This document shows, piece by piece, positions 44,054-52,125 of a stretch of DNA of 64,000 nt. The DNA lies in NCBI GenBank assembly GCA_016702705.1, contig JADJDM010000025.1, positions 1 to 64,000 of the forward strand, written 5' to 3'. Numbering within the stretch: the first letter of the stretch is position 1; the number at the start of each line of letters is the position of its first letter. The notes under the pieces were generated by a model. That model saw only the letters and a program-made list of their open reading frames with translations. It was not told the origin of the DNA and made no database searches. Source of the stretch: Bacteroidota bacterium. Its GTDB lineage: Bacteria > Bacteroidota > Bacteroidia > B-17B0 > Aurantibacillaceae. The position numbers and the translations under genes were made by a program.

Positions 44054-44431
44054 TTACTTATTTCCTTTTACTATAAACCACCAAAGTGCAACGTAAACTG
44101 CTTCTGGTTTAGCGCCTTTTATGTCGTTCATTACATCGCTCATTTTTGCAATGGTACTGTTGCTTGAATTACGAATATCATTACCATCTACTTTTAAAAC
44201 GGTTGAGTTACTTGAGTTACGGATTGTTTTTCCGTCGCTATCAACTTTACCAACTGTGCTGTTGCTCGAGTTACGAATTGTTTTTCCGTCGCTATCAATT
44301 TTACCTACTGATGAGTTGCTTGAATTACGTAATGTTTTACCATCACTATCCATTTTGTGCTGAGCAGATGCTACAGTTGATACAAATGTAAATGCAAGAA
44401 TTGCGAATGCTGTTTTAATTGTTTTTGTCAT
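44054..44431 (-). CDS. Secreted tandem-repeat protein (beta-flower-like)
   Basis: 125 residues from the ATG at 44431; a signal peptide (TAFAILAFTFVSTVASAQ) follows. Residues about 26-97 are four 16-18-residue repeats of the type KVDSDGKTIRNSSNSTVG (variants HKMDSDGKTLRNSSNSSVG, KVDGNDIRNSSNSTIA). The DNA repeats have a period of 54. The pattern resembles the Bacteroidota 5-fold beta-flower proteins, in which each repeat makes one petal; I am not certain of that assignment. Function unknown. A TATATTTG box lies upstream. Confidence 0.75.
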   Translation of the reverse strand: MTKTIKTAFAILAFTFVSTVASAQHKMDSDGKTLRNSSNSSVGKIDSDGKTIRNSSNSTVGKVDSDGKTIRNSSNSTVLKVDGNDIRNSSNSTIAKMSDVMNDIKGAKPEAVYVALWWFIVKGNK

Positions 44432-44455
44432 ATTGAATGTTTTTAATTGTTTAAT

Positions 44456-44463
44456 CAAATATA
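44456..44463 (-). promoter_or_regulatory. -7 box TATATTTG upstream of repeat-protein gene
   Basis: Exact TAnnTTTG on the minus strand, 24 bases before the ATG at 44431; it covers the region of longer alternative starts and so supports 44431. Confidence 0.5.
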
Positions 44464-44529
44464 ACAAAAAAATCAAACTAATTAAACTAGGACATACGAG
44501 TTAATACATAATCGAACAAATACAACACC

Positions 44530-44985
44530 TTACTTTTCTAAGTCGTTCATTACAGATTTTAATAAAGCAACAAATTCTCTTATTTCAGTTGGCTGCTTTG
44601 AAACGTCCGTATCAATATGAAATGTTCTAACAGATTTATTATCGCCTATTTCAATATGATATCCTCCTTGATCTGCGCAATCTGGGCAACCAAAGTATTC
44701 AGAAGGACGCTCCTTTAAAAAATTAGGGATTTCGTCCTGTAATTTTTTAGCTAATTTATATTTATCCTTTGATAACTTGTCATCTTTAAAATTCATTTTC
44801 TGATTAGTATAGCGCTCCATATTATCAGGATATAAATTACAATTTTTCAGCAAGTAGAATGTTGCATGGTCTCCTATAGAAAAATTATAAGCGCTTCCAA
44901 ATGCGAAATACTTACCGGTTGTTTCTGCCTTTTTGCATGATATAAACATGCTCAACACTACTATTACAAAAGCTAATTTTTTCAT
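44530..44985 (-). CDS. Hypothetical lipoprotein with CPDC motif
   Basis: 151 residues with a lipoprotein signal (AFVIVVLSMFISCKK, Cys about 17). Noteworthy are the FGCPDCADQGGYHIEI segment (about 97-112) and a C-terminal helix (REFVALLKSVMNDLEK). I do not recognise a family. The CPDC pair could bind a metal or be a disulfide. It sits alone between the repeat protein and an AHSA1 gene. Confidence 0.7.
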   Translation of the reverse strand: MKKLAFVIVVLSMFISCKKAETTGKYFAFGSAYNFSIGDHATFYLLKNCNLYPDNMERYTNQKMNFKDDKLSKDKYKLAKKLQDEIPNFLKERPSEYFGCPDCADQGGYHIEIGDNKSVRTFHIDTDVSKQPTEIREFVALLKSVMNDLEK

Positions 44986-45019
44986 AAATCAAATTTTACT
45001 TAAATATAACTATTTTCAC

Positions 45020-45459
45020 TTAATCCTTAGCAAGCAAACTTTCCAACCTATCAAAATTCTCTTCATTTTTGGGTTCTACAAATGGACGCATTTTTTCACA
45101 AGTTTCAGCGCTATCAAATGTTAAACGAAAAAAATCGTAGTTATTGTTTCATCTATTTTTTCAAATGCTACATCCATATCAAAGTAGGGTTGTGATTTGC
45201 GGGTCCAGCTGATTAATTTTTGTGGTTCAACAATTTTAAATACAGTTGAATTTTCATAATTTCCTTTCTCGGGGCCATGCATGGTAAGTATCCAATTGCC
45301 ACCCGGTTTTAAATCAAACTCATGTATAGTATTAGTAAAACCATGCGGACCCCACCAAAGTTTTAAAAGCTCTGGGTTAGAGAAAGCATTATATACTTTA
45401 TCAATTGGAGTGTTGAGTTGGCGGGAGTTGAAGATTTGGTTGGTGGGGATTGAGTTCAT
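45020..45459 (-). pseudogene. SRPBCC / AHSA1 domain protein, one frameshift
   Basis: Start at 45459 gives FNSRQLNTPIDKVYNAFSNP, LLKLWWGPHGFTNTIHEFDL and GGNWILTMHGPEKGNYENS, all typical of AHSA1. The frame closes at 45121 at TIFFV. Adding one T to the T run at 45131 continues with RLTFDSAETCEKMRPFVEPK and a stop at 45020, for about 146 residues, the normal length. Ligand unknown. It starts 10 bases after the likely end of the PIN gene if that gene is extended. Confidence 0.8.
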
Positions 45460-45611
45460 TTTGATTATACTATATTTTATTTATTTTAATTACCTCGAAT
45501 TCGGGAGAATTAAAATTTGAATTCTTAATATTCTTGTAAACCTTTAAATAGTCCAATGTATTTTTAATCCATCTCACTATTAAACCAATTCCTTCATGAA
45601 ACTCTCTATTA

Positions 45612-46787
45612 TCAATCTATAGGTCTAATTAATTCCTGTCTCTCTTTATTTGGATACATAATATTATGTTTGTCAATTTCAGCAATTGTCGCCCATTCAA
45701 ATTCCTTTGGAAAGCCTTCAGGAACATATTCTCTTGTTAGTTCCTCTCCATTTAAATTAAATTCAATACGATTAACTCCATCTTTTTCGCTTCCGTCAGG
45801 TCTAAATGCACGGAAATATTTGTATTTGAAAAAGTGCTTGATTTTTTCCGAAATATGCGCTGAAATTAATGCTGCTTCATCCTTTGGAATCGCCAGATTT
45901 AAAATACTATCACATTTATTAATAAAATCACCTTGACCATACATCCAAAATTTCATTTTAGTTTGGTCACTGAATTCTTTAATCAATTCATGCCTCGGGC
46001 CTTTTGTTTTTTTATCGCTGTGCTTCCCTTCAACTATATACCAATCCATTTTGAAGTCATTGCAAACAAATACTATATTCTTATGTTCAGCTGCTGAGAA
46101 TTCAATAATTTGCTTCCAAATTAACAAATCTCCAAAAGCTTGTATCCCGATCTTTTCTGCAGCGTCTTCGTAACCAGGCGGTATTTTCAAATCGTAACGA
46201 GATTTGCCTTCTTTGGAAATCTCGAATTGTTCAGTGAAAGAATATTCTCGTCCAACTCGCAAGATTTTCACAAACTCATTTAAAACAAAATCATCTTTCT
46301 CCAATTCACTAATTTCTTTCTTCATCCTGTCAATATTTAAGTCGAATGACAACTTAAAGTCTGATAATTTCGTTTCATAGGTCACAAGGTCTTTTTGAAA
46401 TAAATCTATAAAGTCTTGATAAAAAAAAGGGTGCTTATTATTATTTCTTGTCCTTTGTTTTAAAGAATCAATCTTGTTCTTGCTCTTAGTACAGAATTCT
46501 TGAAGCGCATCTATATATTCCTTTTTAAGTGGCTCATATCGTTCGGTAATAGGCTTCTTAATTACCGCTTCTCTATTTTTCAAATATTCAAATTGAACTT
46601 GTGATGGAATCCAAATTCTTGACTTTAATTTTTCTAGAATATTTGTAAAAATTGCTTTGCTCGTTTCAGATGGGTAATCATAAAAATCTAACAAAACAGA
46701 AGAGTCAAATACAAAAACACACTCTTTCCAAAGCTCTTTTTCGCTTTCGTTAGATAAATTATATAAGTCAAATGTTTTAGGATTCAT
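45612..46787 (-). CDS. PIN-like domain protein (PIN_8 / DUF4935 type)
   Basis: 391 residues. A PIN-like fold is split across the protein: the N-terminal Asp motif CVFVFDSSVLLDFYDY (about 23-38), a long charged coiled coil (about 80-170), then PPGYEDAAEKIGIQAFGDLL and IVFVCNDFKMDWY (about 202-252) with the remaining acidic residues. PIN domains cut RNA. The reading frame closes at 45612; removing one T near 45610 would continue as DNREFHEGIGLIVRWIKNTL to a stop at 45470, so the true C-terminus may be about 45 residues longer. No antitoxin gene is adjacent. Confidence 0.8.
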   Translation of the reverse strand: MNPKTFDLYNLSNESEKELWKECVFVFDSSVLLDFYDYPSETSKAIFTNILEKLKSRIWIPSQVQFEYLKNREAVIKKPITERYEPLKKEYIDALQEFCTKSKNKIDSLKQRTRNNNKHPFFYQDFIDLFQKDLVTYETKLSDFKLSFDLNIDRMKKEISELEKDDFVLNEFVKILRVGREYSFTEQFEISKEGKSRYDLKIPPGYEDAAEKIGIQAFGDLLIWKQIIEFSAAEHKNIVFVCNDFKMDWYIVEGKHSDKKTKGPRHELIKEFSDQTKMKFWMYGQGDFINKCDSILNLAIPKDEAALISAHISEKIKHFFKYKYFRAFRPDGSEKDGVNRIEFNLNGEELTREYVPEGFPKEFEWATIAEIDKHNIMYPNKERQELIRPID

Positions 46788-46868
46788 TGTTCATTAAATT
46801 TGTAACATCCACGTAATTGTTATACATGAATATTCTGTTCGCATTGTAAATATAATATTTTCCTCCAA

Positions 46869-46898
46869 ACAAAAAAGCCTCCGATAAACAGAGGCTTT
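46869..46898 (-). terminator. Intrinsic terminator after kbl
   Basis: AAAGCCTC (46874-46881) and GAGGCTTT (46891-46898) pair around a 9-base loop, with T on the minus strand. It separates kbl from the PIN gene. Confidence 0.85.
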
Positions 46899-46922
46899 GC
46901 AATATTCAACACGAATTAAAAT

Positions 46923-48113
46923 TTACTTAATTACCCCCAACTCTTTCCCAACTTTAGCAAAAGCAGCAATGGCTTTATCTAAATGTTCTTTGGTGTGTGC
47001 TGCAGATAATTGTACGCGAATACGTGCTTTATCTTTTGGTACAACTGGGTAAAAGAAACCAATTACATAAATTCCTTCTTTTAATAATCTATCTGCAAAG
47101 GTTTGAGATAATTTTGCATCGTACAACATCACAGGTACAATGGCAGAATCACCTTCTTTAATTTCTAAACCAACTGCTTTAATTCCTTCTTTAAAATAAT
47201 TTATATTCCACTCTAATCTATCACGTAACTCAGTTGTTTCGCTTAGCATATCAAACACTGCAATAGATGCTCCAACAATACTTGGTGCTAATGAATTAGA
47301 GAATAAATATGGACGAGAACGTTGACGTAAAATTTCTATCACTTCTTTTTTACCTGTAGTAAAACCTCCCATTGCCCCGCCTAATGCCTTGCCCAGCGTT
47401 CCGGTAATAATATCAACGCGGTTCATTACATTTTTTAATTCAACTGTTCCTCTTCCTGTTTTACCAATAAAGCCTGTAGCGTGGCTTTCATCAACCATTA
47501 CCAAAGCATTGTATTTATCAGCTAAGTCACAAATTTTATCTAAAGGTGCAACATAACCATCCATCGAGAAAACACCATCTGTAACAATAATGCGGTAACG
47601 TTGTGCTTGAGCCTTTTTTAATTGCTCCTCTAAATCAGCCATATCAGAGTTCTTGTAACGGTAACGTTGTGCTTTACACAAACGAACACCATCAATAATA
47701 GAAGCGTGATTTAACTCATCAGAGATAATTGCATCTTCTTCGCCAAACAAAGGCTCGAACACACCACCGTTTGCATCAAAGGCTGCAGCGTAGAGGATGG
47801 TATCTTCTTGCCCTAAAAAGTTGGCAATTTTATGTTCTAATTCTTTATGAATATCTTGAGTTCCACAAATAAAACGTACTGATGACATTCCGTAACCACG
47901 CTTATCTAAAGCACTTTTAGCGCCTTCAATCACTTTTGGGTGAGAGGAAAGACCTAAATAATTATTAGCGCAAAAAATAATTACTTCTTCGCCGGTGCTA
48001 ACTTTAACGCTTGCGCCTTGAGGAGTAGTAATAATGCGTTCTTTCTTAAAAATACCAGCTTCTTCAATAGCAGCTAGTTCTTTTTGTAAATGTTGTTGGA
48101 AATTACCGTACAT
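46923..48113 (-). CDS. kbl: Glycine C-acetyltransferase (2-amino-3-ketobutyrate CoA ligase)
   Basis: 396 residues from the ATG at 48113 (MYGNFQQHLQKEL); a TTG at 48134 overlaps a promoter box and is rejected. It is an alpha-oxoamine synthase: FCANNYLGLSSHPKV, the DELNHASIIDGVRLCKA loop, VDESHATGFIGKTGRG and the PLP lysine in GTLGKALGGAMGGF (about 243). It condenses glycine and acetyl-CoA, or runs the reverse step of threonine breakdown. No tdh gene is nearby. Other alpha-oxoamine synthases are possible but the match to Kbl is strong. Confidence 0.93.
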   Translation of the reverse strand: MYGNFQQHLQKELAAIEEAGIFKKERIITTPQGASVKVSTGEEVIIFCANNYLGLSSHPKVIEGAKSALDKRGYGMSSVRFICGTQDIHKELEHKIANFLGQEDTILYAAAFDANGGVFEPLFGEEDAIISDELNHASIIDGVRLCKAQRYRYKNSDMADLEEQLKKAQAQRYRIIVTDGVFSMDGYVAPLDKICDLADKYNALVMVDESHATGFIGKTGRGTVELKNVMNRVDIITGTLGKALGGAMGGFTTGKKEVIEILRQRSRPYLFSNSLAPSIVGASIAVFDMLSETTELRDRLEWNINYFKEGIKAVGLEIKEGDSAIVPVMLYDAKLSQTFADRLLKEGIYVIGFFYPVVPKDKARIRVQLSAAHTKEHLDKAIAAFAKVGKELGVIK

Positions 48114-48131
48114 AAATATTGAATTTTGCGC

Positions 48132-48139
48132 CAAATATA
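48132..48139 (-). promoter_or_regulatory. -7 box TATATTTG upstream of kbl
   Basis: Exact TAnnTTTG on the minus strand, 18 bases before the ATG at 48113. It supports that start. Confidence 0.5.
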
Positions 48140-48187
48140 GGCAAAGAAAAGCCCAAAAACAGCGAGAAATTGTGTTAATAATTATTT

Positions 48188-48216
48188 TTGATACTTAAGA
48201 AAAAGTTGTATATTTG
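48188..48216 (+). promoter_or_regulatory. Promoter of tRNA-Leu
   Basis: A TTG at 48188-48190 and TATATTTG at 48209-48216 match the Bacteroidota -33 and -7 elements with 18 bases between them, 22 bases before the tRNA. This is the best complete promoter in the window. Confidence 0.65.
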
Positions 48217-48238
48217 CAGCCCTATTTAGGTATAGGAT

Positions 48239-48318
48239 GCGGATGTGTCGTAATTGGTAGCCGAGCCAGACTTAGGATCTGGTGCGCAAGCGTGGGGGTT
48301 CGAGTCCCTTCATCCGCA
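48239..48318 (+). tRNA. tRNA-Leu, anticodon UAG
   Basis: Acceptor arms GCGGATG (48239-48245) and CATCCGC (48311-48317) pair fully. The anticodon stem CCAGA/TCTGG encloses CTTAGGA, giving anticodon TAG, which reads CUA and related Leu codons. A class II variable arm (TGCGCAAGCGTG) and a TTCGAGT T-loop are present. The 3' CCA is not encoded: the sequence goes on CAAGTAA after the discriminator A. Confidence 0.95.
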
Positions 48319-48365
48319 CAAGTAAAGAGAATTAGTTAATTAGTAATTAGTAATTAGTTCTTTAG

Positions 48366-48404
48366 GAATAGAAAGGTTCCCAAATTAATGAGGGAATTCT
48401 ATTC
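48366..48404 (+). other. Bulged hairpin in the tRNA-Leu/tig spacer
   Basis: GAATAGAA and TTCCC (48366-48373, 48377-48381) pair with GGGAA and TTCTATTC (48392-48404), a 13-bp stem with a 3-base bulge (AGG) and a 10-base loop. It precedes a terminator by 14 bases. It could be a tRNA trailer structure or an attenuator for tig. Confidence 0.5.
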
Positions 48405-48418
48405 ATACAAAACAAACA

Positions 48419-48446
48419 AAAAGGCTAATTTTTTAGCCTTTTTTAA
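48419..48446 (+). terminator. Intrinsic terminator upstream of tig
   Basis: AAAAGGCTAA (48419-48428) and TTAGCCTTTT (48433-48442) form a 10-bp stem with a TTTT loop, then more T. It ends the tRNA-Leu transcript and lies only 21 bases before the tig ATG. Confidence 0.85.
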
Positions 48447-48466
48447 TTTTAATTAAATTAGAACAA

Positions 48467-49462
48467 ATGGATATTACAAAACAAGAAATCGACGAATTAA
48501 ACGCAGTTGTAACTATTAAAGTTGGTCCTGCTGATTACCAAGATAAAGTTGAAGGTGCATTAAAAAAGGCACAACGCCAAGCTTCAATGCCTGGTTTCCG
48601 TCCAGGAAAAGTTCCTGCTGGAATGATTAAGAAAATGTATGGTAAAAATTTATTGGTTGATGAAATCAATAAATTATTAAATGATTCTATTTACAAATAC
48701 ATCAACGAAAATAAAATTGAAATCCTAGGAAACCCACTTCCTAAAACAGTTGAAAAAGAAATTAACTGGGATACACAAACAGATTTCGCTTTTGATTATG
48801 ATTTAGGTATTGCTCCTAAATTTGATGTTACTATTTCTGATAAAATGAGCTTTGATTATCCAGTTGTAAAAGTGGATGATGAATTAATCGAGAAATATTT
48901 AAAAGACGTTAGAAGAAACTACGGTAAACCTTCTAACCCAGAAGTATCTGAAGGAAATGATGTACTTTATATCGACATCAATGAATTAGAAGCAGATGGT
49001 TCAATTAAAGCTGGTGGAGTTTTCAAATCTACTAGCATTGGAATCGATCGTTTAAAGAATGATGCTGCTAAGAAAAAATTAACTGGTTTAAAGAAAGAAG
49101 ATAAAGTTGTTATTGCATCTAATGTTCTTTACGAAAATGCAATTGATTTAGGAATTGGTTTAGGTATTGATAAAGAAGCTGCAGAGCAATTCAACGCTGA
49201 CTTACAAGTAAATGTAAAAAACATTGCTCGTATGGAAGATGCTGAATTAGACCAAGAATTATTTGATAAATTATACGGTGCAGGTACTATCAATAGCTTA
49301 GATGAGTTTAAAGCTACACAAACTATCTTAACAAAGGAAAGCGAAGTTCAAAAGATTTACGAAAACCTTTATTTCACTAAGATGTTAGCTTTATTCAAAG
49401 AAAAATTCAAATTAACTAACAAAGAAGTTAGTTACAATGAGTTTTTCGGAATTAAAGACTAA
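48467..49462 (+). CDS. tig: Trigger factor, short C-terminal form
   Basis: 331 residues against about 430-450 in relatives. The N-terminal ribosome-binding domain is complete (MPGFRPGKVPAGMIKKMYG, about 40-58), and a middle region follows (about 150-245) where the peptidyl-prolyl isomerase domain would lie, without a clear FKBP motif. The helical C-terminal arms that cradle nascent chains are mostly absent: the protein ends KLTNKEVSYNEFFGIKD. A terminator follows 26 bases later, so the stop looks natural and not like a frameshift. Chaperone activity is inferred from the N-terminal domain. Confidence 0.85.
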   Translation: MDITKQEIDELNAVVTIKVGPADYQDKVEGALKKAQRQASMPGFRPGKVPAGMIKKMYGKNLLVDEINKLLNDSIYKYINENKIEILGNPLPKTVEKEINWDTQTDFAFDYDLGIAPKFDVTISDKMSFDYPVVKVDDELIEKYLKDVRRNYGKPSNPEVSEGNDVLYIDINELEADGSIKAGGVFKSTSIGIDRLKNDAAKKKLTGLKKEDKVVIASNVLYENAIDLGIGLGIDKEAAEQFNADLQVNVKNIARMEDAELDQELFDKLYGAGTINSLDEFKATQTILTKESEVQKIYENLYFTKMLALFKEKFKLTNKEVSYNEFFGIKD

Positions 49463-49486
49463 TTGGAAATTGAATGATAAAGAAAA

Positions 49487-49513
49487 GAGACTCAGAATTG
49501 AGTCGCTTTTTTT
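49487..49513 (+). terminator. Intrinsic terminator after tig
   Basis: GACTCA (49489-49494) and TGAGTC (49499-49504) pair around GAAT, followed by GCTTTTTTT. Confidence 0.82.
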
Positions 49514-49574
49514 ATTGGTATAAAGTAATAAATAACTACAAATTAAAAATGTGCACTAAATACTTGAAGAAAAA

Positions 49575-50150
49575 CTACTTCTTCGCTTTATCAAAGCAAG
49601 CTCTACAAAGAGGTTCGTAGCTATCGGTTTCGCCCAATACTACTAAAGCGGTATCATTTGTTTTACGATGAGAGAACTGTGCTAAATTGCCGCATTGCAT
49701 GCAAATAGCATGTACTTTAGTAACGTATTCGGCCGTAGCAAGTAATGCAGGAATTGGTCCGAAAGGCTTGCCCGTGTAATCCATATCTAAACCAGCAACA
49801 ATTACACGAACTCCGTTATTAGCTAATTGATTACACACATTTACCAACTCATCATCAAAAAATTGCGCTTCATCAATACCAACAACTTCCACATCATTTG
49901 CCAATAAAATAATGTTTGCACTTGAAGGAACTGGTGTGCTGTGAATGGATGTTTCGTTATGACTAACCACATCTTCCTCATGGTAACGAGTATCAATAGC
50001 GGGTTTAAAAATTTCGACTTTTTGCTTTGCAAATTGCGCACGACGCATTCTACGAATTAATTCCTCTGTTTTACCGGAAAACATACTACCGCAGATAACT
50101 TCTATCCAACCTCTTCTTTGCGTATCTGTTTTAATGTTCTCTAAAAACAT
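49575..50150 (-). CDS. tdk: Thymidine kinase
   Basis: 191 residues, type II family. Walker A is EVICGSMFSGKTEELIRRMR, the Walker B region is VVGIDEAQFFDDE, and the lasso and zinc sites appear as ICMQCGNLAQFSHRK and PLCRACF. It phosphorylates thymidine in the salvage path. The start at 50150 gives the usual N-terminus (MFLENIKTDTQRRGW). Confidence 0.96.
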   Translation of the reverse strand: MFLENIKTDTQRRGWIEVICGSMFSGKTEELIRRMRRAQFAKQKVEIFKPAIDTRYHEEDVVSHNETSIHSTPVPSSANIILLANDVEVVGIDEAQFFDDELVNVCNQLANNGVRVIVAGLDMDYTGKPFGPIPALLATAEYVTKVHAICMQCGNLAQFSHRKTNDTALVVLGETDSYEPLCRACFDKAKK

Positions 50151-50251
50151 GTTGTTAATTGTTTATAAAACTGGAATTGTTTCCCTTTATGGTTCGTAAA
50201 AATAAACGTAATTTTAAACATAATAAAATATAAGTTCAATTATTCCCAATT

Positions 50252-50923
50252 ATGAATGAAAAAATAGCAAATGCCCGCTTAAAAGAGAATATTGAGACGG
50301 TAAAACAACTGCTTAGTGATTTTTCTCAAAAGTCGAATAATTCGGCAATTGACACCGAGCATTTGCTTGTTGCTATTGAGAAATTATATCGCGCATTATC
50401 GGTAAACAATTTTTTATTAGAAAACAAAGAGGTGTCTAGCGACTTAAATGTGCATTTAAAAATAATGGATGTTGTTGCAAAACAAGAAGAAGCGAAAATT
50501 GAGGTTGTCCCTACTCCAAAAAATGATACAATAATTGAAGAACCAGTTATTGTAAAAATTGAACCGATAGTTGAAGTAAAACCTGAACCCGTTTCAGTAA
50601 AAATTGAACCAATCGTTGAAACTAAAGCAGAACCAATTATTGAGAAAGAACCAACCTTAGAAGAAATTACTGCGCAAGCAATTACAAACGCAAAGCTTGC
50701 AAAACGATTGGAAATTGGAATTAACGATAAGTTTAGAATGATTAATGAATTGTTTGCTCAAAACAATGTTGAATATACTACTGCAATTGAACAATTAAAT
50801 GTTTGCATGAGTTTAGAAGAATCTGAAGACTATTTAAATAACCTAAAAGCCTTATATAGTTGGAAAAGCGATGCTCCTATTGTAAAAACAATTTATGCGC
50901 TTAATCAAAAACGATTTGCATAA
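50252..50923 (+). CDS. Conserved-type hypothetical with EPIV-rich linker
   Basis: 223 residues. A helical N-terminus (about 1-85) and a helical C-terminus (about 145-223, LEIGINDKFRMINELFAQNN, YTTAIEQLNVCMSLEESEDY) flank a low-complexity linker of repeated EPxV/KIEPI units (about 100-140). The C-terminal GINDKFRMINELF pattern recurs in a Bacteroidota family of unknown function that I recall but cannot name. Its stop overlaps the start of the M28 peptidase gene (TAATG), so the two are coupled. Confidence 0.65.
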   Translation: MNEKIANARLKENIETVKQLLSDFSQKSNNSAIDTEHLLVAIEKLYRALSVNNFLLENKEVSSDLNVHLKIMDVVAKQEEAKIEVVPTPKNDTIIEEPVIVKIEPIVEVKPEPVSVKIEPIVETKAEPIIEKEPTLEEITAQAITNAKLAKRLEIGINDKFRMINELFAQNNVEYTTAIEQLNVCMSLEESEDYLNNLKALYSWKSDAPIVKTIYALNQKRFA

Positions 50924-52092
50924 TGAAAATTATTTTTTCATCTCTACTCCTATTTACTTTTCTTTTTAGTAATGCACAAAAAGATACTGCTGCTGCACGT
51001 ATTGTAATTAATAAACTTACATCAAAAGAATTTGCTGGCCGAGGTTATGTGAACAAAGGCATTGAAACTGCGGCTACGTATTTAAATAATGTTTATAAAG
51101 ACCATTCGATTAAACCTTTCAAAAAGAAACATTCCTTCTCTCAATATTTTACAAGTCCAATAAATACTTTCCCGGGTAAGATGAGTGTGATTGCTGATGG
51201 ACGAGAACTAACGCCTGGTGTACACTACATTGTTAGTCCAGAAAGCAAAGGAATAATGGGTGGTTTTATGTTATTTGAAGGAGACAGCGTAACATACAAA
51301 GCAACTGACTTAAGAAGAGAAGTTCCACTTACAGTTAAGAAAGTAAAAAAATTAACTTGGAGTGTTGCTCGAGATGTTGCTGATTATACTTTGATTGAAG
51401 TATTAAAAGATTCTTTCCCGAAAGGAATAAAAAACATTGATGTAATTATTGAAAACAAATTAGAGCCTGTATACAAAATGCAAAATATTTGCGGATACAT
51501 TAAAGGCAAAACAAAACCCGATTCATTTATTGTTTTCACAGCGCATTACGACCATTTAGGAATGATGGGCAACAAAACCTATTTTCCTGGGGCAAATGAT
51601 AATGCAAGCGGTGTTTCTATGCTATTGAGTTTAATGGATTATTATTCAGCTAATAAACCAAATTACTCTGTTGCATTTATTTGTTTTGCGGGAGAAGAAG
51701 CGGGATTGTTGGGCTCTAAATTTTATACTGAGAATCCAATGTTTCCTTTAAACAAAATTAAGTTCTTAATTAACATGGATTTATTAGGAACAGGTGATGA
51801 AGGAATAACCGTTGTAAATGCAACCGAATTTAAACCCGAGTTCGAACTACTAAAATCCATCAACGAAAAAAACAATTACCTTAAATTGATTAAGCCTCGT
51901 GGTAAAGCTGCAAACAGCGACCACTATTGGTTTACCGAAAAAGGTGTTCCTGCATTCTTCATTTACACCATGGGCGGAATTACCGCGTACCACGATGTGT
52001 TTGATGTAAGTAAAACTTTACCTTTAACAGAGTTTAGCGATGTAAGGAAATTGTTGATTGAGTTTGTGAGGATTAAGAGTGGCAGCAAATAA
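50923..52092 (+). CDS. M28 family aminopeptidase, exported
   Basis: 389 residues with a signal peptide (IIFSSLLLFTFLFSNAQ). The two-zinc site of M28 is visible: FTAHYDHLGMMG (His about 208), GANDNASGVSML (Asp about 225), FAGEEAGLLGSKFY (Glu-Glu about 257), INMDLLGTGD (Asp about 286) and TAYHDVFD (His about 357). A PA-like insert probably precedes the catalytic part. It should trim peptides in the periplasm or outside. It is coupled to the preceding gene by start/stop overlap. Confidence 0.92.
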   Translation: MKIIFSSLLLFTFLFSNAQKDTAAARIVINKLTSKEFAGRGYVNKGIETAATYLNNVYKDHSIKPFKKKHSFSQYFTSPINTFPGKMSVIADGRELTPGVHYIVSPESKGIMGGFMLFEGDSVTYKATDLRREVPLTVKKVKKLTWSVARDVADYTLIEVLKDSFPKGIKNIDVIIENKLEPVYKMQNICGYIKGKTKPDSFIVFTAHYDHLGMMGNKTYFPGANDNASGVSMLLSLMDYYSANKPNYSVAFICFAGEEAGLLGSKFYTENPMFPLNKIKFLINMDLLGTGDEGITVVNATEFKPEFELLKSINEKNNYLKLIKPRGKAANSDHYWFTEKGVPAFFIYTMGGITAYHDVFDVSKTLPLTEFSDVRKLLIEFVRIKSGSK

Positions 52093-52125
52093 ATCCTTCA
52101 CTATTCAATCTTCCTTCTTCAATAA

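Noticed and set aside
45612..46787. PIN protein as half of a toxin-antitoxin pair
   Set aside because: No small DNA-binding antitoxin ORF flanks it, and PIN_8 proteins are longer than VapC toxins.
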